NCBI GenBank assembly: GCA_003576915.1
Contig: QEVF01000026.1
Location: 1-51,693 of the forward strand
Length of the DNA stretch: 51,693 nucleotides
From: Planctomycetota bacterium
Lineage (GTDB): Bacteria; Planctomycetota; UBA8742; UBA2392
Reading direction: 5' to 3'
The translations under genes and the position numbers were made by a program. Shown here in pieces: positions 1-7,940 of the stretch (the first letter of the stretch is position 1; each line of letters opens with the position of its first letter). The notes below the pieces were generated by a model. The model did not search any database and was not told the origin of the DNA. It saw only the letters and a program-made list of their open reading frames with translations.

Positions 1-65
1 GTCCGAGCTGAGCGAAAGCTTGGCCGCTGTGCAAGCGCTGATGCGGGCTCCGAACCCGCGTCGAA

Positions 66-98
66 GAAGCCTCCCATCGGGGGAGGCTTCGTGCTTTT
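66..98 (+). terminator. Rho-independent terminator
   Basis: A perfect 10-bp stem (positions 66-75 pairing with 81-90) with a 5-nt loop is followed by GTGCTTTT. The T-rich side is on the + strand, so it ends a + strand transcript entering from left of the window. A second small hairpin (43-59) lies just before it. A TGA at 9-11 could be the stop of the upstream gene, but too little is visible to name it. Confidence 0.7.
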
Positions 99-275
99 GG
101 GACGTTTTCAGAGTTGAACCGCATACCTGACGTGAAGTGCCAGACGAGCGGTGCAGGGCAGCCGGGCCGAATGTCCGGCAGCGCCAGGCGCCGCGAGACA
201 GCCAAAACCCGCAATGCTCGCTGCGCGCGAGAACCTGGTGACCAGCTCCAACAAATGCTTCAGCGCTGGATTTCA

Positions 276-297
276 GCCCCGGCCGGAAGGCCGGGGC
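276..297. terminator. GNRA-loop hairpin between transcription units
   Basis: A perfect 9-bp GC stem is closed by a GGAA tetraloop. It lies about 100 bp downstream of the stop of the minus-strand TPR gene. Neither side has a long T run (GTTT on +, TGAAAT on -), so termination is only a guess. The rest of 100-397 shows no coding sequence or RNA gene I can recognise. Confidence 0.3.
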
Positions 298-397
298 GTT
301 TGGCATCGGCGTCCGGCCGATGGGCGCGGCCGAGACGCCCGTGCCACGGCCCCCGACGTGATGGGCGGGGTTGATGCGCAAGTCCAGCGTTGAGGTG

Positions 398-2122
398 CTA
401 GGCATCCTTGAGGGGTTCGACCCCCAAGTGGGCGCAGAGTCGCATCATTTCGACACGATGGCGCTCCATCTCGCTTTCTTCTGCCAGCTGGCGCAGGGCC
501 CCGATTCCGCGCTTCCAGCAGTCGCCTGCTTCCGCATGTCGGCCCATCTGCAGCAGGGTCAGGGCGAGGCCGCATTGGCAGGAGGCATGTTCATTCTCGT
601 AGCCCAGCTTCTCGTAGATCGAAAGGGCCTGCTGGATGGAATCCAGAGACTCCTGAAGGCGCCCCTCACGGCGCAAGACCTCCCCGAGATTCGCGCGCGC
701 CCCCGCCTGCCGTTCGGCCAGACCCGCAAGGGTGGCCCTGTCCAGTGAGAGTTCGAGCCAGTGTCGCGCCTCGGCAAGTTGGTCGTCGTGGAGATGGCGG
801 GTGCCGAGGCTGAGGTAGACGTCGCTCAACACGGCCTGATCATGGATGGACTCGGCACAGGCAATGGCCGCCTCAAAGTGTCGGTTCGCTGAGTCGCGAT
901 CGTGCGTGCTGAGCAGCTTGGCCAGGAAATAGTGCGTTTGAGCCTCGTTTCTGGGGTCCTTCATGGACTGATGGATGGCCAGCGCGTCGCGCAGCAGGGC
1001 CCCGGCCTCATCAAGGCGCCGAAGCCGGCGCAACGTGTCGGCCATGGCTCGCATGGCCGCTGCCGTGCCGTAGCGATTGCCTGACTCAAGCTGCAGCGCC
1101 AGCGCCCGCGAACAGAGTTCCAATCTCTGTTCCATCTCGCTCTGCCGGTTCAGGCGTACGGACAGATTGGCCAGGGCGATACCTTCGTGGCTCTTGGCGC
1201 CGACTTCCTGGAAGATTTCAAGGGCGCGCTCCTCGTGACGGGCAGCCTCATCTTCTCCGTCCGTCATGGCGACACTGGCCCCCAGCCCGGACTCCGCCAC
1301 TCCCTCGAACTTCCGCGCGCGGGCGCTTCGGAACAAGACCAGACTGCGCCGGTACAGGTCTTGTGCCAGTTCGTGCCGGCTGGCAAGCCGGTGGAGTGTG
1401 GCGAGGTTGCACAGCATCTTGCCCTCGCCCACCGGATCGTGAAGCGAGCGGCAGACCTTGATGGCCTCCTCATACTCCTGCCGGGCCAGCTCCAGTGAAC
1501 CCTGATCGTCGTGCAGCCAGGCCAGCTCGCCCAGTATCTCCGCCCTGAGTTTCCCGCATTCCGGAGGAACCAGCTCCAGGGCCGTCTGGAGGGCTTTGGC
1601 TGCCGTCTCGACGTCGCCGCTGTATTGCGCGCACTGTCCCCAGGCGCAATGCGCCGCGGCCACAAGCTCGGCGCTGGAACCTGCCTCCGCCGCGGCCAAC
1701 GCGGCCTTGGCAAAGTTCCACGCTTCGGGTGCCAGGCCCATCGTCAGGGCAAGTCCCACCGCCCGCAGAAGCGCCCGGGCGCGAACCACCGGCGGTCCGA
1801 TTTCCGCCGCGCCCAGCCACATCTGAAGCGCCTCCCGGTTGTCATAGAGCCTCTCGGCCTGTTCGGCGGCCTGCTCGCTGTGCCTGATTTCCGCCTCGAC
1901 CCGGGAGTTGTCGTTGGAGATCTCGCGGTACTGCCGGAGGTGGCGCGCGATCTCACCCTGAAGATTGGTCCCTGAAGCATCAAGCGTGCGCGAGGCCACT
2001 AGGTCCTCCAACAGGGCAGCCGCCAGCCCGTGCAGCCGCGCGCGGTCCGCGGGGAGCTGGAGCTGGTAGGCGGCATCACGCAGGAGGGCATGACGGAAGA
2101 GATAGGCCTGTTCGGCAATCAT
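398..2122 (-). CDS. TPR-repeat protein, probable C-terminal remnant of an ATPase/TPR regulator
   Basis: About 574 residues starting at the ATG at 2122. The first 40 residues (FRHALLRDAAYQLQLPADRA) match the segment that ends the AAA/STAND ATPase module in large regulators of the ATPase-TPR type. The remainder is a run of helical TPR units with typical A-x3-Y/A spacing (for example LEIFQEVGAKSHEGIALANL), expected to bind protein partners. The P-loop and sensor domains that should precede it are absent. Upstream on the same strand there is only about 100 nt of related sequence, in another frame, then non-coding DNA. A one-base shift just before the start ATG puts the plausible upstream helix (ESELCERLIAETG) out of frame. 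The TPR part has no internal stops, so it may still be expressed, by coupling to the short upstream frame that stops in an ATGA overlap. An inactive relic is equally possible. Confidence 0.7.
   Translation of the reverse strand: MIAEQAYLFRHALLRDAAYQLQLPADRARLHGLAAALLEDLVASRTLDASGTNLQGEIARHLRQYREISNDNSRVEAEIRHSEQAAEQAERLYDNREALQMWLGAAEIGPPVVRARALLRAVGLALTMGLAPEAWNFAKAALAAAEAGSSAELVAAAHCAWGQCAQYSGDVETAAKALQTALELVPPECGKLRAEILGELAWLHDDQGSLELARQEYEEAIKVCRSLHDPVGEGKMLCNLATLHRLASRHELAQDLYRRSLVLFRSARARKFEGVAESGLGASVAMTDGEDEAARHEERALEIFQEVGAKSHEGIALANLSVRLNRQSEMEQRLELCSRALALQLESGNRYGTAAAMRAMADTLRRLRRLDEAGALLRDALAIHQSMKDPRNEAQTHYFLAKLLSTHDRDSANRHFEAAIACAESIHDQAVLSDVYLSLGTRHLHDDQLAEARHWLELSLDRATLAGLAERQAGARANLGEVLRREGRLQESLDSIQQALSIYEKLGYENEHASCQCGLALTLLQMGRHAEAGDCWKRGIGALRQLAEESEMERHRVEMMRLCAHLGVEPLKDA
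2094..2122. repeat. 29-bp direct repeat, copy 1
   Basis: Identical over 29 bp to 2189-2217, with an offset of 95 bp. On the minus strand both copies encode MIAEQAYLFRH. This copy is the start of the surviving TPR reading frame. Confidence 0.9.
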
Positions 2123-2188
2123 CCGGTCTCCGCGATGAGCCGCTCGCACAGCTCGCTCTCTCGGGCTCCACTGGAGCCCTCGACGTGC

Positions 2189-2217
2189 CGGAAGAGATAG
2201 GCCTGTTCGGCAATCAT
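2189..2217. repeat. 29-bp direct repeat, copy 2
   Basis: Second copy of the 2094-2122 sequence. On the minus strand it opens a 32-codon frame (2217-2119) whose TGA overlaps the ATG of the TPR gene. It probably arose from a local duplication when the gene's 5' part was lost. Confidence 0.9.
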
Positions 2218-2484
2218 GGCTCGATTGTAGCGATGGCCGCAGCGTGGCGCTGGAGAGATGGAGCACTGGAGAGATTCGGAAGAACCGGTGACCGCTTCAG
2301 CCTTTGCCGTCTCTCCATCGCTCGACCTCTCGGTCTCTCGCTCGGACTCTCGGCCCCGGCCATCGCGCCGCCCATGCTGACCCCGGCCCGCCGGAGGAAT
2401 TGCGCGGGAATTTAACGCGGGAACTGTGTCCAAAAAAATCAGGGGGTGAAGGGGCGCACTTCGCGACCCGCAAAGGAGCCAGCC

Positions 2485-2739
2485 ATGGACCTCTCTGCCA
2501 TTCCCTACCTTCTGATTTCGCGCAACGTTGAACTCGCCTATGGCGATGAGCGCGTCTTTGTGTGCCTTTGTCTCATCGACCACCTGTGCGTGGGGGTGGG
2601 CACGACGCGCGACGATGCCTTGCGCGCCATGACCGCCGAACTTGAGAGGAAATACGGCGAATGCTGGGAGCCCGAAGACGAGTCATCTTCTGACGACGAC
2701 ACGGGCGCCTTTGACATCGATGAACTCTCCCTCAACTAG
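2485..2739 (+). CDS. Small acidic protein, first gene of the ABC-GNAT/terminase operon
   Basis: 84 residues from the ATG at 2485. The Shine-Dalgarno AAAGGAG (2472-2478) sits 6 nt upstream and favours this start over an in-frame ATG at 2446. The N-terminal half looks like beta strands followed by a helix (VCLCLIDHLCVGVGTTRDDA, then LRAMTAELERKYGE), a pattern reminiscent of the HicB-like small alpha/beta fold. The C-terminus is strongly acidic (SSSDDD...DIDEL). No catalytic motif is visible and I do not recognise the family. It occupies the place where a phage would have a small terminase subunit but shows no helix-turn-helix. The stop is 2 nt before the next start, so the two are surely co-transcribed. 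Confidence 0.8.
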   Translation: MDLSAIPYLLISRNVELAYGDERVFVCLCLIDHLCVGVGTTRDDALRAMTAELERKYGECWEPEDESSSDDDTGAFDIDELSLN

Positions 2740-2741
2740 CC

Positions 2742-4040
2742 ATGGGCCACCTCGAATACGCCGGGCGCGTCTTTGGCGCGCCCCCGCCGCCGGGCCGGCC
2801 AAGGCCCGCCTTGCTTGCCCTGCCCGCGCCAGGCCAATGCCTGGCCGTCACCGGCCCCTCAGGTGCGGGAAAGACGCTGGCCCTGGACGCCCTGGCCCGG
2901 GTCACGGGGGCTGCCCCGGCGCGAGCATTGACACGTCAAGCCCTTTCCCGCACGGTGCTGGACCTTTTCGAGCCCGGCCTGCCCTCTCCGGCGGTACTGC
3001 GCACCCTGGCGGCAACGGGCCTGGCCGACTACACGCTCTGGGCGAGGGCCGCGCGCACGCTCTCCATGGGCGAGCGTCGCCGGCTGGAGCTTGCACTGGC
3101 CCTGGTGCGCGGCCCCAGCGCCGTGATCCTCGACGAATTTGACGCCCACCTTGACCTCGCCACGGCGCAGGCCCTGGCCTGCACCCTGCGCCGGCTGGCC
3201 CGCCAACGAAGCATCTCTCTGGTGGCGTCCACGCACCGCGAAGAACTCCTGCCTTACCTCGCGCCCGCGAGCGTTGTGGAGATTCGCGGCCCCGAGGCCC
3301 TCGCCCGCCCTCAGACAGCGCTCGCCCTGCCGCGCGATCTGCTGGAGGAGTTCACGTTTGAACGCGGGCGGCTGGCCGACTACGGGCCATGGGCCCGGTG
3401 GCACTACGCCAGTGCCCGCCGGCCGGGTCCGGTGACCGATGTGTTCCTGGCGCGGCTGCGTGATGAGGTTGCGGGCGTGGCCCTGCTGGGCATGACGCAC
3501 CTGTTTCTGGGCCCGCGCAACATCGTGCTGCCGGACTACGCCTCAAGCGTCGTGGCCTCCGGCTCAGCGGCCCGGCTCAACAGGGATCTGCGCCTGCTTC
3601 AGCGGGTCGTGATTCACCCGCGCTGGCGGGGACTGGGGCTTGCCACGCGGCTGGTGCGCCATGCGCTCGAGAATGTCCCTGTGCCCTTTGTGGAGTGTCT
3701 GGCCGAGATGGGCGGGTTCTCCGGCTTTCTGGTGCGCGCGGGCTTTGAGCATCGGGGCCGCTGTGAACCCTCGCGCGAGGCCAGGCGCCTGATGCAGAGC
3801 CTGGAGCGCCTGGGGCTGTGCGCCGAAGACCTGCTCAGGCCTGAGCGCCTGAAAGCACTGGCGCTAGCCGAGCGTGAGCGGCTGCAACGCCAGGTCAACG
3901 GGCTGTGCCGCTCGCGCATCGAAACGGGGCACGGCGCGCTGCGCGGCGGCGCTTCGGTGCTCGACTTCGAGCGTCGGCGGCAGGCCCTGATGCGCCTTCA
4001 CTGCCGCCCTGAATACTTCCTGTACACGAGAAAGCCATGA
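2742..4040 (+). CDS. ABC-type ATPase fused to a GNAT (Mom-like) acyltransferase domain
   Basis: 432 residues. The N-terminal ABC module is compact: Walker A GPSGAGKT (38-45), signature LSMGE (107-111), Walker B VILDE (128-132) and H-loop STH (163-165). No clear Q-loop is visible and the helical subdomain is short. The C-terminal half carries a GNAT acyl-CoA motif, RVVIHPRWRGLGLA (288-301), followed by FVECLAEMGGFSGFLVRAGF. This architecture matches the family known as 'ABC-type ATPase fused to a predicted acetyltransferase' (COG2401 type), whose GNAT part resembles the phage Mu Mom DNA-modification fold. There are no membrane segments, so it is not a transporter; a DNA-associated SMC/Rad50-like ATPase role is more likely. 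Its stop overlaps the terminase start (ATGA), so translation is coupled. The real substrate is unknown. Confidence 0.85.
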   Translation: MGHLEYAGRVFGAPPPPGRPRPALLALPAPGQCLAVTGPSGAGKTLALDALARVTGAAPARALTRQALSRTVLDLFEPGLPSPAVLRTLAATGLADYTLWARAARTLSMGERRRLELALALVRGPSAVILDEFDAHLDLATAQALACTLRRLARQRSISLVASTHREELLPYLAPASVVEIRGPEALARPQTALALPRDLLEEFTFERGRLADYGPWARWHYASARRPGPVTDVFLARLRDEVAGVALLGMTHLFLGPRNIVLPDYASSVVASGSAARLNRDLRLLQRVVIHPRWRGLGLATRLVRHALENVPVPFVECLAEMGGFSGFLVRAGFEHRGRCEPSREARRLMQSLERLGLCAEDLLRPERLKALALAERERLQRQVNGLCRSRIETGHGALRGGASVLDFERRRQALMRLHCRPEYFLYTRKP

Positions 4041-5290
4041 CCCGCAGCGCTCTGTTCACGCGCCTGGACTATGACCCGCACCAGGGGCAACTGCGCCTTC
4101 ACGAAAGCGACGCGCGCTTCAAGGTGCTGATCGCCGGGGCACGCTTCGGAAAGAGTCTGGCCTCCTCGCACGACGTGCTGCGGGACCTTTTGAGCCGCGA
4201 AGTGCGGGGCTGGTTTGTGGGTCCGACGCTGGCGCTGGCCGAACCGGAATACGACTACCTCGTGCAGCACGCCCGAGGGCGACTGGGCCTGGAGGCGTCC
4301 CGCGAGGACTATTCGGCGCGTGCGCACCGGGGCCTGACCTTCGCCAACGGTTCGGAGGTGCACTGCCTGTCGGCGCTCCAGCCCCAGAGCCTGCTGGGCC
4401 GCGAGATCGACTGGCTGGTGCTGTGCGAGGCGGCCCACATCGCGCGGGACGCCTATGAGCGCTTCCTGCGCGGGCGGCTGGTCTCGCGCGAGGGACGCCT
4501 GATCGTAGCCACGACGCCGCGCGGCCACAACTGGATCGAGGAACTGTATCAGCGCGGGCTGCAGGCCTGTGATGCCTGGAATTCGTTCCGCTACGCGACG
4601 TGGGACAATCCGCGCGTCCTGCCTGCGGAAATCGAGGAGGCGAGGCGAACGCTGCCGGGCCCGATCTTCGACGAGCAGTTCGGCGGGGCCTTCACCGGCG
4701 CCAGCGGGCGCGTTTACCCCGAGTTCGAGCCCGCGCGCCATGTGCTTGCCTGCGACCCGCCCGCCGGCGCCGTCAGTCTGCGCGGCATCGACTTCGGCTT
4801 TACCCAGCCCTTTGCCTGCGTGTGGCTCTGTGTCGACCACGACGGGAGAATCAGCGTGTTTGACGAATACTTCCGCTCGGGCGCAACGGTCCTCGACCAC
4901 GCCCGCGAGATCGTGCGGCGCGACGAGGCCCTGGCGGCGCGCGGCGTCCTGCGCGGCGCGAGCTTTGCCGACCCGGCGGCCCGCGCCGAGCGCGAGGCCC
5001 TGGCGCAATGCGGCGTGCCCAACGGGCCCGCGGAAAATGCCCTGCTGCCCGGCATCAGCCGGGTGCGGCAGGCGCTGCTGCCCCGCGCAGACGGCCGGCC
5101 GGGCCTGGTCGTTCATCCGCGTTGCGTGAACCTGATTCGCGAGTTCGAGGGCTACATATATGAAGAGCTCACGAGGGCCGGCGAGCCCCTGCCGGTCAAG
5201 GGTGACGACCACGCGCTGGATGCCCTGCGCTACGGGGTGATGGGCCTGTGCAGCCGCGCGGACTGGCGCAAGTTTGGCGTGCTTTGGTAG
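4037..5290 (+). CDS. Large terminase-like ATPase/nuclease, apparently cellular
   Basis: 417 residues, the full length for a phage TerL. The ATPase half has Walker A AGARFGKS (33-40), a Walker B strand WLVLCEA with catalytic Glu131, and the coupling motif ATTPRG (158-163). The RNase H-like nuclease half keeps its acidic residues: Asp252 in GIDFGF, Asp312 in FADPAA, and Asp390/391/395 in GDDHALDALRY. All catalytic positions look intact. In Walker B the usual Asp before the Glu is Cys130. In phages this enzyme cuts concatemeric DNA and pumps it into capsids. Here there is no portal, protease, capsid or tail gene; the neighbours are the coupled ABC-GNAT gene upstream and a small membrane protein 9 nt downstream. 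A domesticated DNA-translocating nuclease is an inference; a lone prophage remnant is the alternative. Confidence 0.85.
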   Translation: MTRSALFTRLDYDPHQGQLRLHESDARFKVLIAGARFGKSLASSHDVLRDLLSREVRGWFVGPTLALAEPEYDYLVQHARGRLGLEASREDYSARAHRGLTFANGSEVHCLSALQPQSLLGREIDWLVLCEAAHIARDAYERFLRGRLVSREGRLIVATTPRGHNWIEELYQRGLQACDAWNSFRYATWDNPRVLPAEIEEARRTLPGPIFDEQFGGAFTGASGRVYPEFEPARHVLACDPPAGAVSLRGIDFGFTQPFACVWLCVDHDGRISVFDEYFRSGATVLDHAREIVRRDEALAARGVLRGASFADPAARAEREALAQCGVPNGPAENALLPGISRVRQALLPRADGRPGLVVHPRCVNLIREFEGYIYEELTRAGEPLPVKGDDHALDALRYGVMGLCSRADWRKFGVLW

Positions 5291-5299
5291 AGTCAGGTC

Positions 5300-5581
5300 A
5301 TGGAAATGAAGCCGGCAACCATCATTGCCATTGTGATCATCCTGGTGATCCTGATCCTGCCGGTGTTTTTCCTGGACCTCGAAGGCAGCGTCGAAGAAGG
5401 CGGGGGCGACCCCTACAACGTGCCGGCCAACGCGCCGCACCCGCACAAGATGCCGCCTGAGATGGAGAAGGAACTGGAGCGGATGCGGGCGGAGAACCGG
5501 CCGGCCAACCCGCCGCCGGGGCCCGGGCCGCAGGCGCCTTCCAACCAGCCGCCGTCCAACGAGCCGCCGCCGGTCAATTGA
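5300..5581 (+). CDS. Single-span membrane protein with Pro-rich tail
   Basis: 93 residues. Residues 6-25 form one very hydrophobic segment (ATIIAIVIILVILILPVFFL). An acidic and glycine-rich linker, a short charged helix (PPEMEKELERMRAEN) and a Pro/Asn-rich C-terminus follow. It starts 9 nt after the terminase stop and is the last gene of the operon. No known family is recognised. It could tether the terminase or ABC-GNAT complex to the inner membrane, but only the gene order suggests that. Confidence 0.65.
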   Translation: MEMKPATIIAIVIILVILILPVFFLDLEGSVEEGGGDPYNVPANAPHPHKMPPEMEKELERMRAENRPANPPPGPGPQAPSNQPPSNEPPPVN

Positions 5582-5643
5582 GCGGTCCCTGCACCGCCGC
5601 CAACGAGCCTCGGCCCGCCGTGGCCATGGTGGCGGCCCCAAAC

Positions 5644-7116
5644 TCAGTAGGCGCGTCTTACGCGGGAATCGGCGATGCCGAGTTCTTCGCGATACTTGGT
5701 CACGACGCGGCGCGAGGCGTCGATGCCGGCCTCGGAGAGTTTCCTGGCCAGAGCCATATCCGACAGTGGTTTCCTCTTGTCCTCTTCGTCGATGAGCTGT
5801 TTGAGCTTGACCTTGACGGCTTCGCGCGAGATGGCGCCGTCCTGGGCGCCGGCGCTGGGCATGCCGCCGGTGAACAGCGTGTTCATTTCGACGATGCCCT
5901 GGGGCGTCTCCATGTATTTGCCGAACGCCGCCCGCCACACGGTGCTGTGATGGATGCCGAGCTCGTCGGCGATGTCCTGCATCTTCATGGGTGCCAGGGC
6001 GGCCATGCCCTCACGCATGAAGCGCTCCTGGCGCCTCACAATGGAGTTCGCCACGCGCTCCAGCGTGCTCTGGCGCTGCTCCAGGGCCTCAATCAACTGG
6101 CGTGCGTGGTTGAGCTTGCCCTTGAGGAAGTTCAGCGTTGCCTTGTCGCCCCGCTTTTCGCGCAGCAGCCGCACGTAATAGTCGTTCACGCCCAGGCGCG
6201 GCAGGTTCTCGCGCGTGAGGCGCACTTTCAGGGCGCCCTGCTCGTCCTCCTCGACCACGACGTCGGGAGTCACGGTCTGGCGCGGCGAGTGCGCAAAGGC
6301 CTTGCCGGGGTGTGGGTCCAGTACCGAAAGCATCTCGATGAACATCTTCACTTCATCGACCGTGATTCCGAGTTCCCTGGCCAGCTTCGGAAGGCGGTTC
6401 TTCAGCACGTCGTCCCAGTGCTGGGTGAGCAGCTTCCTGAGCGTGGGATAATCCGGGTCGGTTTCCCTGACCTGCAGCAGCAGGCACTCGGCAAGGTCGC
6501 GCGCGGCAATGCCCCGGGGTTCCAGCGCCTGGATTTCGCGCAGCGCCTCTTCGGCGTCGGAGATGGAGACCCCGGCCTGATTGGCGATGTCCTGCAGCGG
6601 ATAGGCCAGATAGCCGCGCTCGTCGAGGGAGTAGATGATGGCCTCGAACAGGGGGCGGTCTTCGGAGTGCATGCCGCGCAGGCGCAGTTGCTCGAGGAGG
6701 TGATCGGAAAGCTGTTTCTCCTGGGCGGCAACGTTGTTGAAGGCTTCCTGCTTGGCGTCGGGTTCGCCGTCATAGCGGGCCTTGACGCTGCGCTGGCCCT
6801 GGAAGTCGTCGATGTCGGTGTTGCGCGCGAGATATTCAAGTGCGTCGTCCATGGAATCGCCGGCGGGCGTGACGGGCTCGGGGCGCTCCTCGGCGATGGC
6901 CCCGGCGATTTCGTTGTGGTCGCCCTCGGGGGATGCTTCGCGTTCCTCGGCCGCCATTTCCAGGGTGGGGTTTTCTTCGAGTTCCTTTTCGATCTGGGCC
7001 TGAAGGTCGGTGGTGGCGAGCTGCAGGATGTTGAGCGACTGGATGGTCTGCAACGAGAGCACCTGGCGCTGCTCCAGGCGCTGCCGCATGTTCAGATCCA
7101 GGGACATTCCGCTCAT
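5644..7116 (-). CDS. rpoN: RNA polymerase sigma-54 factor
   Basis: 490 residues, normal length. Region I is the Gln/Leu-rich N-terminus (RQVLSLQTIQSLNILQLA, about 17-34) that contacts enhancer-binding activators. An acidic region II (about 45-80) and the core-binding domain follow. The HTH region near 360-400 contains DELGIHHSTVWRAAFGKYME. The C-terminal RpoN box, SRRVVTKYREEL (about 468-479), reads the -24 promoter element. The protein directs RNA polymerase to GG/GC-type promoters that need AAA+ activators. It lies 26 nt downstream of recR on the same strand. A sigma-54-type promoter match upstream of the pseudopilin operon at 17.35 kb is a plausible local target. Confidence 0.97.
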   Translation of the reverse strand: MSGMSLDLNMRQRLEQRQVLSLQTIQSLNILQLATTDLQAQIEKELEENPTLEMAAEEREASPEGDHNEIAGAIAEERPEPVTPAGDSMDDALEYLARNTDIDDFQGQRSVKARYDGEPDAKQEAFNNVAAQEKQLSDHLLEQLRLRGMHSEDRPLFEAIIYSLDERGYLAYPLQDIANQAGVSISDAEEALREIQALEPRGIAARDLAECLLLQVRETDPDYPTLRKLLTQHWDDVLKNRLPKLARELGITVDEVKMFIEMLSVLDPHPGKAFAHSPRQTVTPDVVVEEDEQGALKVRLTRENLPRLGVNDYYVRLLREKRGDKATLNFLKGKLNHARQLIEALEQRQSTLERVANSIVRRQERFMREGMAALAPMKMQDIADELGIHHSTVWRAAFGKYMETPQGIVEMNTLFTGGMPSAGAQDGAISREAVKVKLKQLIDEEDKRKPLSDMALARKLSEAGIDASRRVVTKYREELGIADSRVRRAY

Positions 7117-7142
7117 GGGTTCTTCACTCGCAGGGGGCAGGG

Positions 7143-7760
7143 CTAATCGTCGAAATCCCGGCGGCCGCTGAGGGCGTCGGCCAGAATGGCCTGGCTGACG
7201 TTCTCAATCTCAGCCCCCGCCGGCACGCCGCGGGCAATGCGCGTGATGCGGGTGTGGGTCTTCCGGCAGGCCGGGGCCAGTACGTCGCGCAGGTACGAGG
7301 CGGTGCCTTCGCCCTCGAGGTCTGGGTTGGTGGCGATGATGACCTCTTTGATGCCGCCCTTCTGCACGCGTTTGAGCAGGGGTTCAATGGTCAGGTCTTC
7401 AGGCCCGATGCCTTCAAGCAAGGCGACATGACCCAGGAGGCAGTGGTAGACGCCCTTGAACTCGCCGGCCTTCTCGAAAGCCATGAGGTCTTTGGGCTGC
7501 TCGACGACACAGACAAGGGACTTGTCACGCTGGGCGTCAGAGCAGATGGGGCAGGGGTCGCGCTCGGTAAAATTGAAGCAGGTGGAGCAGTTTACGAGGT
7601 TTTTCTTGATATCGGCGATGGATTGGGCGAGTTGGAGGGCCTCGTCGCGGCTGAGCTTGATAAGGTGGAAGGCGAGGCGTTCGGCTGTCTTGGTGCCGAT
7701 TCCAGGAAGTTTCTTGAGGCCCTGGATGAGGCGGGCGAGGCTGTCCGGATAGTTCGGCAT
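7143..7760 (-). CDS. recR: Recombination mediator protein RecR
   Basis: 205 residues from the ATG at 7760 (a GTG 9 nt upstream is possible). The N-terminal helix-hairpin-helix reads LPGIGTKTAERLAFHL. A four-Cys zinc finger (C58, C61, C70, C73) precedes the Toprim domain (VCVVEQPKD to IIATNPDLEGEGTASYL). A Walker-like C-terminus completes the normal family length. With RecO and RecF it loads RecA onto SSB-coated gaps. It is first in an apparent recR-rpoN operon. dnaX and the YbaB/EbfC gene, its usual neighbours, are not here. Confidence 0.97.
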   Translation of the reverse strand: MPNYPDSLARLIQGLKKLPGIGTKTAERLAFHLIKLSRDEALQLAQSIADIKKNLVNCSTCFNFTERDPCPICSDAQRDKSLVCVVEQPKDLMAFEKAGEFKGVYHCLLGHVALLEGIGPEDLTIEPLLKRVQKGGIKEVIIATNPDLEGEGTASYLRDVLAPACRKTHTRITRIARGVPAGAEIENVSQAILADALSGRRDFDD

Positions 7761-7815
7761 GGGAAGCACTTAGGCTGGTTACCATTTGGGAACGTTATTT
7801 GCTGGCAACGCAAAT

Positions 7816-7843
7816 AGCCTACCCCATTTTCCCCCCAAGTCAA
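7816..7843 (-). promoter_or_regulatory. Candidate sigma-70 promoter for recR-rpoN
   Basis: On the minus strand TTGACT (7843-7838), a 16-bp spacer and TAGGCT (7821-7816) lie about 56 bp upstream of the recR start. The -35 matches 5 of 6 bases and the -10 only 3 of 6. Confidence 0.4.
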
Positions 7844-7940
7844 GATTTCGCGGACCATTGATGGCGCGTGAGAAACTGCTCGCGCCCGCGCACTCTCAGT
7901 CGTTCCAACCGTCTGCCGGTTCACTCACTCAGGACCCTAC

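Noticed and set aside
43..59. Anticodon-arm-like hairpin (5-bp stem, 7-nt loop CTCCGAA)
   Set aside because: No acceptor stem, D arm or T arm fits around it. It is followed at once by a terminator, so it is not a tRNA.
2119..2217. Possible Walker A relic (GSSGARES) in the short minus-strand frame
   Set aside because: The Gly and Lys needed for a P-loop are absent. The segment fits better as a helix that once preceded MIAEQAYLFRH in the same protein.
3998..5938. 646-codon minus frame across the terminase gene
   Set aside because: Arg/His/Gly-rich shadow of the terminase and neighbouring genes.
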